Assembly: GCA_021397845.1 (NCBI GenBank) | Contig: CM038038.1 | Coordinates: forward strand, 61,126,748-61,190,747 | DNA: 64,000 bases | Direction: 5' to 3' | Origin: Areca catechu | Taxonomy: Eukaryota > Streptophyta > Magnoliopsida > Arecales > Arecaceae | Shown: positions 1 through 12,380 of the stretch, piece by piece | Position numbering within the stretch: the first letter of the stretch is position 1 | Layout of the letters: each line of letters opens with the position of its first letter | Program-made: the position numbers and the translations under genes | The notes under the pieces: generated by a model | Database searches by the model: none | The model's input: only the letters and a program-made list of their open reading frames with translations | What the model was told of the DNA's origin: nothing

Positions 1-90
1 AAGAAGCCTTAATGAGGTAGTGGGCTCGTGAAGTAATGGGCTATTGTACTTCTATCTAAGTTCCTGTAATTATACTAAAAAAATAAGATT

Positions 91-130
91 GTTGGGTTGC
101 CTCCCTACCAGCGCTAAGTTTATCGTCTTC
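91..130 (-). other. Tail motif of element J
   Basis: The minus strand of 91-115 reads AGCGCTGGTAGGGAGGCAAC. A motif of this kind (GGGAGGCAACCC) is often seen just after pol in Athila/Tat-like gypsy elements; that statement is from memory. Here it lies only about 500 bases after the last gag-pol linker motif, which suggests that pol was deleted. Bases 1-90 and 131-550 show no other recognisable structure. Confidence 0.35.
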
Positions 131-559
131 AACCAAACATTATGAGGGAGTCCAATAAATGATTAACTTTTCTATGTCCCTCAAAATATTAAAAGGACAA
201 GCCCAATCAGGAGGCCTTATCATCATGGCAGAGAATCATTCATAGACTATTCTATGATGATTAGCCTGAATCAATAAAATACACTGTGAAATCATGTTAT
301 TCCAGGATTTACAATTTATAAAATACTTAGGAAAAGGTTGTGTTTGTCATTCTGAGATTGGAGGTAGTAGTCTAAAAATTTCTTTAACTATAGGTTGGTC
401 TACCTTACTCCCCTTCTCGATCATGATGTCTTTGGTCAATGTCCTTTCCCATTTTAGATTTGGGCATATTTTCTAGATTAATGTTAGACCTGTCTCCATA
501 TATTATTTTAATATCATGGAAAGATTTTGGAGGTGTTCTTAAAATTGTTGCCTAATATG

Positions 560-1740
560 GAGAAATCAACTATAAAATTTTTAAGATCTTGATTCCTCAT
601 TTCAGTAATATCTCACCCAATGGCTTCTTTATGTGCTTTTAAAACACCACTAAGTTGGGCTTGCTGGGTAAGATTCACTAGAAAAGTTTCAAGGGGAGCA
701 TCAGAAAGTGGCTTCAGTTCTAGATCAGGTGGTGATTCTAACAAGGGCGCTATTGGTGGGCTAGGTGATGGCTCTTATTGTTCATCAATCGAAAGTGGGA
801 TAGTTTCAAAGTAGGATTTTTGTATTAGATTGTTCACTTCAGTACTATACCCATCTACACTAAAGTCATCTAACTTGAGTTGAGCTACACAGGGATCGAA
901 CAAATCTTGGGAAAGAATTATGGAAGTGCCTTCGTCTATTGAGTCATGCATTTGTGGTTCTTGGAAAGTCTTTACCAATTCCATCATTGCATCTATTTAT
1001 TCTCCCATCCCATTAAAAGGCATGGACAATTCTAGGGCACTAGAGAATGGGGCCATAGGTGAGTGGAGTAATGATGAAATTAGTTCATTCCACAAGTTTA
1101 ATGTCTCCATATATTTTTCTACCTTAGCCAAATTATCTATATTGGTCTTTATGGTTTTGTTGAGTTGTTCTAATACTAGTTCATTCACGGGAGCCAAAGT
1201 TGATTGTTCAAAAAAAAATAGAGGGTCACTAAACTTTTGAGGTAGATATGGTCCCTCTAGATTACTCTGGGGTTGACTAGGTAGTTCACCTCCCTCCTCT
1301 CTATTAAGCTCAATCAATTGTTGATAGTTTGATCCATTAGCCTATCGATAGATTACTATTGGACTATAATCATTTGTTGAAATTGATCAAACCAATCGAT
1401 ATCTAGGTTGGTCTATAAAGGAGGTGGGTATGATGCTTGCTGAACCTTCTCTTCAAATAATGGGCTATAATTAGTTGGGGAAGGTTGATATAGAGATTGG
1501 GCTGATCATAATAGGGTTCTTCTATAAACATAGATCCTTGGGTTGCTAAGGTAACCACTAGGTATGGTTGCCATGAAAAATCTGGTTGAGCTCCTCAACC
1601 TGAATTATGGGCATTATAGTATGGATTATCTTTTGAGTTGTAGGTCATTTGGGTTTGATCTTGATAAACTCGATCATACCTAAACTCAAGAGATTGGTCC
1701 CGGTGGGATACTCACTCTCAAAGTGGGTGGGGCTTGAATA
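560..1740 (-). pseudogene. Gag C-terminus and protease/pol linker of element J
   Basis: Minus-strand coding remnant with many stops. From high to low coordinates I see a motif like GWGAQPDFSW near 1580-1620 (Trp codon broken), REEGGELPSQPQ near 1250-1310, an acidic linker (775-987), and PPDLELKPL followed by VLKAHKEAIG at about 620-725. The last two are the kind of linker that precedes RT in Athila-like gypsy polyproteins. The Trp expected after HKEAIG is a TGA stop. After it the frame decays and no RT follows. Family assignment rests on these short motifs only. Confidence 0.55.
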
Positions 1741-1989
1741 AATTTGGTGTGCCTAAAGATAGGATATTCTACTATAAGGATTCATTCTCCTGGCACTAAT
1801 TCAGTCTATCAGATTGTGCTGATCATTAGGATATGCAATCAAAGGTATGGATTAGAGGAATCCTTATTTATTTATGTATTTATTTATTATTGTTATTATT
1901 ACTATTTTTTTTATAAGAGGAGTGGTGAGATGAAGAAGAAGAAGGGTTCTAAAGAAAAGGGCCTAAGTAGTCCTATAGCAAAAAGAGAG

Positions 1990-3148
1990 AAGAAGAGTTA
2001 GTTAGGGTTTGGTATTATTTTCAAACAAGTTAGCATGCATGGACTCTCTATCCTAGGCTTATCCTAAATCTAGATAGCTCCTAACTGCCAAGTCAACCTT
2101 GGAGCCCTCCAAGTCAGAAACTAACTAATCAACTGGCCAGGTAAGGGTAAAATTGGTGGGGATCCCCTCGTTGCTTTTCTTAGATACCAATTAAAATTGG
2201 CCAGGTCAGTCAACAGAACCAATTAAAAATCTTCTTTCTTTAGGACTACATCATCCTTGAACCCATTTCTTAGACACCAGTTAATTAGCCAATCCTAGCT
2301 TAGTCCAACTCTTTGGATGCCTTGTCCTATTGAGCTTGAGTTTCTTAGGGGCTGATGTCTAATTGATTTTAATTAAAAGGCTTAGGTTGATGCAAGATGC
2401 AAGGTGGAGGTTTGTGGCCCAAGGAAGGGTTATCAACTCCCCACCTTATATTATTTAGGGGTTAATGCCCTTAAGATATTTAATGAAAAGATGCAATGCA
2501 AGACAAGAAGATGCCCTAAATAGGTAATAGTCTTTTAAGGTTTAGTTAGTTACTATATTTTATTTACATGTTATGAGGTGTTTGTGTTTTCTTTTAATAT
2601 TATGTTATTTCAAGCAAGAATAATAAAAGGCATCTTTTTATCTTGGTTAATTCGGTGTGAGACAAAAAAAACTAAAATTAGGTTAAGCAAATAACAAAAC
2701 TATGAGTTTTGTAATTAAGGTAAGAAATCAAATCAAAATTTAAGAAAATTAATTAAAAAGTTAAGTTTTTTTTAGAATTATTTTTAGAAAAAGAAGAAAC
2801 TAAAAAAAGAATTTTTTTTGTTTTGTTAGTTTGATTGAAAAAAGAAACTAATTAAAAGGAAGAAACTAAAAGGAATTTTGTTTTTATATTAATTTGAAAC
2901 CAAAAAAAAAAAAATTTGCTTTTTTTTGGTAAATATGAAAAAGCAAAAATTAATTATAAGTAGCTAAGAAAAAAAGGAAAGTAATCTAGGGTTAGGATTG
3001 ATCTCACCATATTTACAGAAACTTCCTTCTCCTCTTGTTTTCCTTTTTCTTTTTTTTTGGTTTTTTTCTACACAAAGAAAAAACAAAAAAATAATACACT
3101 TAAATTTACAAGAAATCAAATAAATCAAAAATGTTAGTGTTCATGCCT
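1990..3148 (-). other. Leader region of element J (non-coding)
   Basis: AT-rich stretch between the gag remnant and the primer site, with long A/T runs (2640-3120). The part at about 2040-2500 resembles the leaders of chromoviruses A, B and E: shared blocks include a GGTAAG run, TTGCTTTTCTTAGATACCAATT and ATTGGCCAGGT. It contains the hairpin CCAATTAAAATTGG at 2187-2200. No gene is visible. Confidence 0.5.
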
Positions 3149-3166
3149 TCCTCGGCAATGGCACCA
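3149..3166 (-). other. Primer-binding site of element J
   Basis: The minus strand reads TGGTGCCATTGCCGAGGA six bases after the presumed LTR end (CTATCA). It resembles TGGCGCCGTTGCCGGGGA, the site used by many plant Athila/Tat elements and thought to pair with tRNA-Asp. The differences fit C-to-T type decay. It is a different primer class from the initiator-Met site of the chromoviruses in this window. Confidence 0.6.
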
Positions 3167-3172
3167 AAAACT

Positions 3173-3928
3173 TGATAGGCTGTGATGTTGTCGTTAAGAC
3201 ATGGTGGCTATCAGTTTAATTAACCGACTTCTAATAAATAAAAAATAGGTAGATAGAATGAGTTGGGTTGAATCCACGAAGAAGGCAATGCTTGGAAGAG
3301 TTTTGAAATTCTTGATTTTTATAAAATAAAGAGAAAGATCTTGAAGCCAGGAAAATAAAATTTAAACATGCAAAACTCGGTACGTTCGATCTGCAAGTTG
3401 GATCTTAGCGTCCACCTGTGAGAAAGTAAATAACAAAAATTTAAAGTGCATAAAAATAGATATTGTAATAATTGAAGGAGGAATTCAATACAAGAAATTA
3501 AAAATAATAATTAAATAAAATAAGAAAAATAGGAACAAAGATTCTAATGTTGATTGGCATAGCCTCATCAGGAAGTTGGTTGATGTTATGTCACCTTCTT
3601 TCATCATACTTCGTGGAGCGAAATAGGCTTCCTTTTCTTTTTTCTCCTTAGATCTTGATATGGAGATCGATGTAGGCTTCAAGATGGCATAAACGGCATA
3701 GCTTCTCCTCCAAGAAGCCTCACTCTTTGAGGCCAACCTACAATCCAAAACTAGACCTTCTACCCTATACCATACTCTTCTCTCCAAGATGCTTTCTTTT
3801 GTATCCAAAGGGTCCTTTAAATAGAGGTTGTCTAGAGCTTCATCCCAGTCAAATTTGGGCTCAATCAAGCTCTAGATTGGCCTAATATCATCAGAGGAAT
3901 CCTCAGCCATCTGATGCATGGTAGGATG
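3173..3928 (-). repeat. Element J 5' LTR, 3' portion
   Basis: Begins next to the primer site and is cut by element A at 3929. A TATA-like minus-strand sequence CTATTTAAAGG lies at about 3816-3826. A 127-codon frame (3485-3868, minus) overlies it but has no recognisable domain and crosses the TATA-like site, so I treat it as chance. ggatg at 3924-3928 is the left TSD of element A. Confidence 0.5.
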
Positions 3929-5236
3929 TGATGGGGGACATGTATCGAATGATGCATTTGAAGAATTAGATGGACTAAATGAAAATGAAATAGATAAACA
4001 TGTAGCTATTCTACGTAAAAGAAGTAGAATTATATGAAAGGAACGTAAGGAAAAGAACTAGACTAGAAAAGAATCTCTCAAAGTAATTAAGAAGGGATCT
4101 TCGTGGTTAGGAAACCACACAGGTTAGGGCTAGCCTACTTTCCTATTTCAGATCTGAAAGAAGATTATAAAGATGGCTATCCGGCTATTAATAATCTGAA
4201 ATTCAGAAAAGGGACACTCAAGATGAAGTACTAAGAATAGCAAGGAGTTACTATAGATCTAAAGGCACCTTGTTTATGATTCCTTGGCACAGTAGACCTT
4301 CACCTTGAAAACTAGGAGACCCGGGGATCTTGCATAGATACATAGTAAAATTAAAAGATTTAGGTGGAAGAATGGAGAAATGGAAGAGAAAATTAGGAAT
4401 GGAAGAAATGGCTTAGATTTGGCTTTAAGTAGATCTCCTTTGGCGTCCTTTGCTTGAATCATCTTCAATTGTTGGCATGGAGAACTCCATTATAGATGAT
4501 CTCTTTTGGAAGATGGGAAAGTTGAAATTGGAGAGGCTTGAAGAGGATTCTTCAAGGGTTGCCGAATGGGATTGGAAAAGGGACTAGTAGCTTGTTTGGT
4601 TAAGTATCCTAGGTCTCACACCTACCTTCTCTTAAGGGTCTTTGGCTAGCAAAGGAAGAAAGCTTTCTTAGAAAAAAAATTTTATTTCATTCATCATCTC
4701 CATTACAAGAGAATTCTAGGAGCTTTTATAAACCTTAAGCTCCTTTTCAAATTCAAAATGCAACACTTTTCATGGAGAAAATCAAGGGGTGTCCCATGAA
4801 GATAGTAGTGGCCCATTCAAATTTAAATCTCCTAATTACAAGGTGGGCACCCATAAAGAGTGGAGCTTCATTCAAATTTGAAAATTCATGGTTGATGTGT
4901 CTTGGTGATGTGGCATGATTTATCCTCCAAGTTGGCATGACTTGTCTTCCAATGTGGCATGGTGCTTTGTTGATGTGGTGCTCCAAGTAGTTGGTGAAGT
5001 TGGTTGCACTCATTCTTGCTTAATTGACGCCCAATGCAAGTAGATCTTGAACCTGACTCAATACAAAGCCAATTTAACTCTAATTGGACCCAAATTAAAA
5101 TAAAACAGGACTCAATTATTCAAATAAAATAAATACAGGACTCATAGACTTATTACAGGACTTAAATTTCTAGTCTTCTATCCATAAAGAACTTGGCATT
5201 AGCTGAAGCCTCTTCCTGAGCCTGGTGCCCGCAATA
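3929..5236 (-). repeat. Element A 3' LTR
   Basis: Direct repeat of 11068-12375, same length, with only scattered substitutions seen by eye. The plus strand starts TGATGGGGGACATG. The inner end, ataattc instead of ccaattc, has mutated relative to the outer copy. A minus-strand TATA box (TTTATAAAAG) lies at 4724-4732. Confidence 0.92.
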
Positions 5237-5319
5237 ATTCACCCCGGGTGGGAGGAACTCGACCCTGTCGAGTAAGGATCGGTTTGACTGTGGTATTTTT
5301 CTAATATATCTGGGTCAAT

Positions 5320-8300
5320 TTATTGTAGATCCTCTCGTGTAATCGAGGAGTCTTCAGATTCCGGTCGACCGTGACAATGAACCAGATAACGCTGATAACC
5401 CTTATTTCTAGTAGTAATCACTTGGTCATCTAAGATACATTCAATCTTGTCTCTCCGGTCTAGTGAAATTGCTGGTGGACACTCAGGTAGGGTTTCACTC
5501 TCAAAGGCAGGGTGAAGTTCAGAAGGCTCTCTCGGAATTAATGCCGGTTCTTTAAATTCTTTCAGATCAAAAACATTAAAAGTGGAGCTAATGCAATAAT
5601 CAGGTGGTAACTCTAATACATATGCATTAGATCCTATTTTCTTAATTATTTTGAAAGGTCCAGTTCCCCGGGCATGCAATTTCTTCATTGTTCCTGGTGG
5701 AAACCTTTCAGGTCTAAGTTTTATCATGACAGAGTCCCCTTCATTAAATTCCTTTATCCGTTTATGTGAATCAGCCACATTCTTATAAACTTCATTACTC
5801 ATTTAAATTTTCGTACTAATTTCCTTATGTAATTCTTTAAGATGCTGTGCATATGACTCGCAGACTCAGATACACGTGCATGTGTTGGTAATGGGATAAG
5901 GTCGATAGGTCTCCTAGGTCTGTAACCATGGAAAATCTCAAAGGGACTTTTACCTGTAGACCTATTGACCGAGCTATTGTATGCGAACTCAGCACGAGGT
6001 AAAAGTAAATCCCAATTTCCCAGATTCTCTCCAACAAGGCACCTTAATAAGTTCCCTAGACTTCTATTTACAACTTCAGTTTGTCCATCAATCTGAGGGT
6101 GGTAAGCAGTTGAGAATTTTAGTTTTGTTCCTAGTAGGTGCCAAAGGGTTTTCCAAAAATAGCTTGTGAAACGGACATCCCTATCTGAAACAATGGTTTT
6201 AGGTAACCCATGTAACTTGACTACTTGATCGAGAAAAAGCTTGGCTACCCTAGAGGCATCAAAAGTTTAGGAACAGGATATAAAATGGGCCATTTTCGAA
6301 AATCTGTCGACCACTACAAAGATTGAATCGTGTTTTCTAAGGGTCTTGGGTAGTCCTAAAACGAAGTCCATGCTAAGATCCTGCCATGGACAATCCGGCA
6401 CAGGTAAAGGAGTGTATAACCCGGTGTTTTGTCTCTGATGTTTGGCAACCGCACATGTCCTACATTGGGCAACAATATTGGCTACTTGTCTCTTAAGGCC
6501 TAGCAAGTAAAATTTCTCCTCAATTATCAATATGGTCTTGTTTCTTCCAAAATGGCCAGCCAAACCTCCAGCATGGGTTTCCCAAATTAGAAAATCTCTC
6601 AAGGAAGTCTTCGGAACACAAAGCTTGTTTTCCTTAAATAGATAATCATCTAAAAGGGTGTACTCACTGTGGTCACTAGATGGTCCTAATTTCAGAGCTT
6701 GGTAAACTTCACTAAAGTCTAGACAATTTTCATACTCATCCGTAAGTCTTTCAAATCCAACGACTTTAGTGCTAATCGAGTTCAGAAGCAGGGCTCTACG
6801 ACTTAATGCAACGGCCACCTTATTCTCAGTTCCAGCACGATGTTTTAGGACAAACGTGTAGGCCTGGATGTATTCGACCCACTTCGCATGCCTAGGATTC
6901 AGCTTTTTCTGGGAACTAAGGAATCTAAGGGCCTCGTGATCAAAAAACAGGACAAATTCATGCGGTAGTAGATAGTGCCTCCAATACCTTAAAGCTTGCA
7001 CTACCGCATAGAGCTCTTTATCATAGGTGGAATACTTAAGCTTGGCTTCATTTAATTTTTCACTAAAGAAAGCTATGAGATGGCTCTCTTGGCTTAAAAC
7101 TCCACCTATTCCAACTCCAGATGCATCACAGGCCTTTCCTAATGCAAACTATGATTGGCGCAACTATGGTACTAAACCCTCGAATGAATCTTCTATAAAA
7201 AGTAGCTAGGCCATGAAAACTTCGTACTTCATGAATACTTTTTGGCACTGGCCACTCAACAATTGATTTGATCTTTTCAGGGTCAGCAGAAACTCCATCA
7301 GGTGTGACAACAAAACCTAGGAAAATGACTCTATGGGTAAAAAAGTCACATTTCTTAAGGTTTGCAAAGAGACTATTTTCCCTAAGAGCTAAATAGACTT
7401 GATTCAAGTGGTCCAAATGGTCCTTCTGGGTCCTGCTATATTAAGAATGTCGTCGAAGTAAACTACGACAAACTTTCCTATAAATAATCGTAGGACTTGA
7501 TTCATAATCCGCATAAAGGTACTAGGAGCATTGGACAGTCCGAAAGGCATTACTACCCACTCAAAAAGACCCTCCTTGGTCTTGAATGCAGTCTTCCACT
7601 CATCCCCTGGTCTAATCCTAACCTGATGATAGCCACTCTTAAGGTCAATCTTTGAAAATATTGTTGCTCCGGCCATCATATCTAACATGTCATCCAAACG
7701 GGATATGGGAAACCTATATTTCATTATGATCTTATTAATGGCATGACTATCAACGCACATCCTCCAAGTGCCATCTTTCTTAGGGGTCAGTAATGATGGT
7801 ACTGCACAGGGACTCAAACTCTCTCTAATAAATCCTTTCCTAAGGAGATCCCCTACTTGTCTTTGTAACTCTAAATGTTCGGTAGGGTTCATCCTATAGT
7901 ATGGAAGGTTGGGTAGGGTGGCTCCTGGGACCAAGTCAATGGCGTGCTGGATGTCCCTATGTGGTGGAAGCTGGTCAGGTAGGTCATCTAGAAATACATC
8001 CTTAAAGTCTTCTAACACTTTAGCCACTTCCTGAGGGCGTTCTTTTTGGGAAGGCTCCTGAATTTCCTTAGTGGTTAAAATCCAAACATGTGTACCCTCA
8101 GTGAGTTCTTTCTCAATTTCCTTTTCAGTGATCAAATTGACTCCCATTTTCTTTTCCTTTAGGTGTCTTGATCCTCTCTTAACAGTGTCCTTAGGTGGTG
8201 TTGGGTTAATCACAAACTTCTTTCCTAGGTGCATGAATGAGCAAGAATTTGATCGGCTGTATAGGGTCGTGTCATGGTCAAATAACCAGGGTCGACCTAG

Positions 8301-8770
8301 GACGATACTGCTCACTCCCATTGGTAAGACATCACACCATACTTTCTCCTGATAGGACTGTAACTGGATTTGGACTAGGCACCTATGTTTGATAGGAATC
8401 GAAGTGGAGTCTATCCAAGAAACCTTATATGGAGTCGGATGGGGAACTGTGGACAAGCCTAAAGTTTTGACAGCACTAGTGGATATGGCATTTACACAAC
8501 TCCCACTATCTATGATTATTTTACATACCTTATCCCCTAACTTGATGAATGTTTGTAGGATGTTAGTCCTACGCCAATCTTCCTGTGTCACGTTTTGGGT
8601 AAGGATGCATCTAACTACTCCCAACATATTAGGCTCTATTTGTTCCTCGTCTCCTTCATACTCTTCATCCAAATTGTCCTTAGCCTGATATACTTCCTCG
8701 ACATTATCTCCTAGGGGTTCTTTGGGTTCAGACTCACTTTCTTCTAATTCTCCTATGTGTAAGGCCCTAG
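5320..8770 (-). pseudogene. Element A pol (protease-RT-RNase H-integrase-chromodomain), broken
   Basis: Encodes the replication enzymes of element A. The protease active site is IIDSGSCVNA (about 8490-8520). RT covers about 7420-8000, with MPFGLSNAPSTFM and the catalytic VVYFDDIL. Just after that motif the frame shifts (about 7410). Near 7131 a deletion of roughly 36-48 codons removes the RT/RNase H junction that B and E keep, joining IRKG directly to CDASGVGIGG. The integrase zinc region (HAGGLAGHFGR...CRTC) and first Asp (SMDFVLGLPK) lie at 6267-6620; a stop follows ISCS at 6267, and another frame change lies near 5870. The C-terminal chromodomain (5320-5450) keeps ILDDQV but has lost both Trp residues present in B and E. 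Confidence 0.88.
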
Positions 8771-9941
8771 TTGGACAATTGCTAGCGTAATGGCCTAACT
8801 TATGACATCTATAGCAAGCCACATTAGAATTTGGAGTCCTCTGAACTTCTGGTGCTTTACCCCTATCATCTCTACGGGTCAGAGGGGTGCTAGGGTTGGG
8901 TCGACTGGGTCGCATCTGATTTGTTCCTGGCTGCTGACTAGGTGCACTAGTTCTAGGGGGTTCGGGTTTGCGATAAAATGGTCCCCTATGAAATCTCTCG
9001 GCATCTCGTGCTACTTGGTAAGCTAGCTCTAAGTCATGGACTTCTCTCAGAAATAACTCCTTCTGGATCTCTTCTCTCAATCCTGCCCTAAATCTCGATA
9101 AAGTAATTGACTCAGACTCATCTACATTGCATCTCATTACAAATTCATCAAATTTGGCAATGTATTTGGCTACACTCTTGGTTCCCTGGGTCAATCTCTG
9201 CCACTGGTCTAGAAGTCTCTGGTGGTAGGACATAGGAAGGTACTTCTCTCTAAGCCTAAGTTTCATTGCCCTCCAGGTTACTATGGGAACATCACCTCTT
9301 TGCCTAATGAACCTCTCGACATTTTCCTAGTATAGCCTAGCCTGACGAATTAACCTAAGCTTCGCGAACTTGCATTTTCTCTCCTCTGTCATGTCATACC
9401 AATCAAAGTACTGATCCATCTCTCCCGCCCAATCTATGTAAACCTTAGGATCCAGATTTCCATCGAATGTTGGTGCTTCCAATCTAATACTCCTAAGGGT
9501 TCGCTCATCACGGTCTGTCAGATCCTGATTGTGTCTCCTAGGGTTTGGCTCATAGACTGGATCATGGTGTGCTATCCTAGGATTTGGGTCATGGACTCGA
9601 TCAGGATTGGGCCTCCTAGGATTTGGCTCGAAGAAATGGTCTTGATGAAGAGTTCTTCTAGGGTTGATGGGTGTCTCAAACTCGGATTTAGGCTCTAACT
9701 CATTTTGGACTTCATGATTTCCTCCAAGGGTATGAGCTTCTAATCGATCAAGTCTAGCAGTGATGTGGGTTATCTGATTAGTCAAGTTTTGATTGGTCTG
9801 GGCTAATTGATCAGTTAAGTTTTGGTTCAGCCTGGTCATTTGGTCATTCAAGGATTTCATTAGACTCTCAAAGTTTTGTTCCATGGTTATACTAGATTGG
9901 GTTTGGGTTTGCTGATAAGGTGCTCCTGATCTAGTTGCCAT
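8771..9941 (-). pseudogene. Element A gag
   Basis: Capsid-type gag of a chromovirus. I take the start at 9941 (MATRSGAPYQQ), since B and E begin with matching MSTRNGVPYQ and MTTRAGTPYS; an upstream in-frame Met adds 22 residues not conserved elsewhere. The N-terminal third has repeated LTNQ/LAQTNQN heptad-like units (coiled coil), then Pro/Arg/Asn-rich repeats with PNPRR, then the gag core (EAPTFDGNLDPKVYIDW; YHQRLLDQWQRLTQG). It ends in an intact CCHC zinc knuckle, CYRCHKLGHYASNC (about 8770-8820), which binds RNA in packaging. A stop at about 9327-9330 (YW to Y-stop) splits it. Confidence 0.88.
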
Positions 9942-11048
9942 GCACACGGACTCAACTCGGACTAGGGGTTTTGCTAGACTTAGAGTACAAATCAAATATA
10001 AGGTCAAATTAACAATCCGAGTTGTAGTAACTTGGCACCTGGATAGGTAAGTGTAAGGTTAGTGGAGGTTCCTCTTTGCTTGCCTTAGACACCAATTTGA
10101 ATTTGGCCAGGTAAGCGAACCAACCCACTTTCCTTCAGGCTCTAGTCCCTGAACCACTTGCCTAGACACCAGATGCAAGCACACACAAACAGGGTGTCAA
10201 AGTTGGCTTGACACTTGACTCGACCCGACCTTGTGGGTGTCCCTAGCTCGCTAGAGCAATTAAATGTCTAATCCGTTTTAATTAGGGTTGGGGTCGTTAT
10301 GCAAGTTGATGATTTTTGGGCTAGGGACAGGTAATGAAATCCTGACCCTATGTCAATTTGATGCCCTTAATTTTGTTTACCTTGAAATGAATGCAACAAA
10401 CATATGGATCCAAATTTCAGGTGCAGAATTAGTGTGTTGCAGTTCTCAAGTGATGGAAAAGTGCAATGTAACAGATTCAAAAAAATTTAAAAAACTCACA
10501 GAAGATTTCTAACTTCTAGATGATATGCCATGCGAAAGGAAATTTAAAAATAAATTTTATACTATGCTGAGCAGATACTGAAAACTAGATAAAAAAAACA
10601 GGACTGAACATAAAGGAATTTTAGTGATAGTGATGGGATGCGAGAATTTTCATTTTTTTTGTAATTTTTTTCTGAAGATAAAATTTTACGTGATGATAAC
10701 TAACTTAATATGGAGTAGAAAAAAAATTATTTAAATAAATAATTAACTACTTTCATTCAGACTTTTATGCAAATCTCAGTCAGCTCATTCAGAAATATAG
10801 CAAGCAGAATTTAAACAAACAAAGGCATTTACATACCAAACTTCAACCTAAAAATTCACATCCGGCCTGGGGATCATTATTCTCATGGGTCGTGACAGTG
10901 TACTGATGTACACCCGCTCAGGAGGCATGAATTTTAGATCTAGATTGGACTTTAAAAATAATAAATAAGTAGCATGTATGAATGCTATGCATGCAGAAAA
11001 TTTCAGCAACCTACCTAAATGCACAAATTCAAAAGTAACCCTAACCTA
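9942..11048 (-). other. Element A leader (non-coding)
   Basis: About 1.1 kb between primer site and gag. The half next to gag (10030-10400) is conserved with B, E and J and holds a 15-nt hairpin at 10092-10106. The rest is AT-rich and unstructured by eye. Leaders of this kind usually carry packaging and dimerisation signals; that role is inferred here. Confidence 0.7.
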
Positions 11049-11064
11049 CCATGCTCAGATACCA
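11049..11064 (-). other. Element A primer-binding site (initiator-Met tRNA)
   Basis: The minus strand reads TGGTATCTGAGCATGG, a one-base variant of TGGTATCAGAGC, which pairs with the 3' end of plant initiator-Met tRNA. It lies three bases inside the 5' LTR. Confidence 0.88.
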
Positions 11065-11067
11065 AAA

Positions 11068-12375
11068 TGATGGGGGACATGTATCGAATGATGCATTTGA
11101 AGAATTAGATGGACTAAATGAAAATGAAATAGATAAACATGTAGCTATTCTACGTAAAAGAAGTAGAATTATATGAAAGGAACATAAGGAAAAGAACTAG
11201 ACTAGAAAAGAATCTCTCAAAGTAATTAAGAAGGGATCTTCATGGTTAGGAAACCACACAGGTTAGGGCTAGCCTACTTTCTGATTTCAGATCTGAAAGA
11301 AGATTATAAAGATGGCTATCCGGCTATTAATAATCTGAAATTCAGAAAAGGGACACTCAAGATGAAGTACTAAGAATAGCAAGGAGTTACTATAGATCTA
11401 AAGGCACCTTGTTTATGATTCCTTGGCACAGTAGACCTTCACCTTGAAAACTAGGAGACCCGGGGATCCTGCATAGATATATAGTAAAATTAAAAGATTT
11501 AGGTGGAAGAATAGAGAAATGGAAGAGGAAATTAGGAATGGAAGAAATGGCTTAGATTTGGCTTTAAGTAGATCTCCTTTGGCGTCCTTTGCTTGAATCA
11601 TCTTCAATTGTTGGCGTGGAGAACTCCATTATAGATAATCTCTTTTGGAAGATGGGAAGGTTGAAATTGGAGAGGCTTGAAGAGGATTCTTCAAGGGTGG
11701 CCAAATGGGATTGGAGAAGGGACTAGTAGCTTGTTTGGTTAAGTATCCTAGGTCTCACACCTACCTTCTCTCAAGGGTCTTTGGCTAGCAAAGGAAGAAA
11801 GATTTCTTAGAAAAAAAATTTCATTTCATTCATCATCTCCATTACAAGAGAATTCTAGGAGCTTTTATAAACCTTAAGCTCCTTTTCAAATTTAAAATGG
11901 AACACTTTTCATGGAGAAAATCAAGGGGTGTCCCATGAAGATAGGAGTGGCCCATTCAAATTTAAATCTCCTAATTACAAGGTGGGCACCCATAAAGAGT
12001 GGAGCTTCATTCAAATTTGAAAATTCATGGTTGATGTGTCTTGGTGATATGGCATGATTTATCCTCCAAGTTGGCATGACTTGTCTTCCAAGGTGGCATG
12101 GTGCTTTGATGATGTGGTGCTCCAAGTAGTTGGTGAAGTTGGTTGCACTCATTCTTGCTTAATTGACGCCCAATGCAAGTAGATCTTGAACCCGACTCAA
12201 TACAAAGCCAATTTAACTCTAATTGGACCCAAATTAAAATAAAACAGGACTCAATTATTCAAATAAAATAAATACACGACTTATAGACTTATTACAGGAC
12301 TTAAATTTCTAGTCTTCTATCCATAAAGAACTTGGTATTAGCTGAAGCCTCTTCCTGAGCCTAGTGCCCGCACCA
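11068..12375 (-). repeat. Element A 5' LTR
   Basis: High-coordinate LTR and promoter-bearing copy for the minus-strand element. TATA box on minus at 11863-11871. The outer end ...gtgcccgcacca is followed by the TSD ggatg (12376-12380). Confidence 0.92.
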
Positions 12376-12380
12376 GGATG

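Larger units (their letters stand above)
3929..12375 (-). mobile_element. Element A: Ty3/gypsy chromovirus, full-length but defective
   Basis: Two 1308-bp LTRs (3929-5236 and 11068-12375) with TG..CA ends flank a minus-strand gag-pol. The element is bounded by the 5-bp duplication ggatg (3924-3928 and 12376-12380). The 5' LTR is the high-coordinate one, since an initiator-Met primer site lies just inside it. Domain order is gag, zinc knuckle, protease, RT, RNase H, integrase, chromodomain, which defines a chromovirus. The RT resembles the Galadriel/Reina branch from memory. A frameshift, a deletion in RNase H and several stops make it non-autonomous. It sits inside the LTR of element J. Confidence 0.92.

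Noticed and set aside
3485..3868. 127-codon minus-strand frame
   Set aside because: Lies in the presumed J LTR, has no recognisable domain and spans the TATA-like site.
8071..9026. Plus-strand frames opposite A gag-pol (and likewise opposite B, C, E and F pol)
   Set aside because: Shadows of the retrotransposon coding strand.
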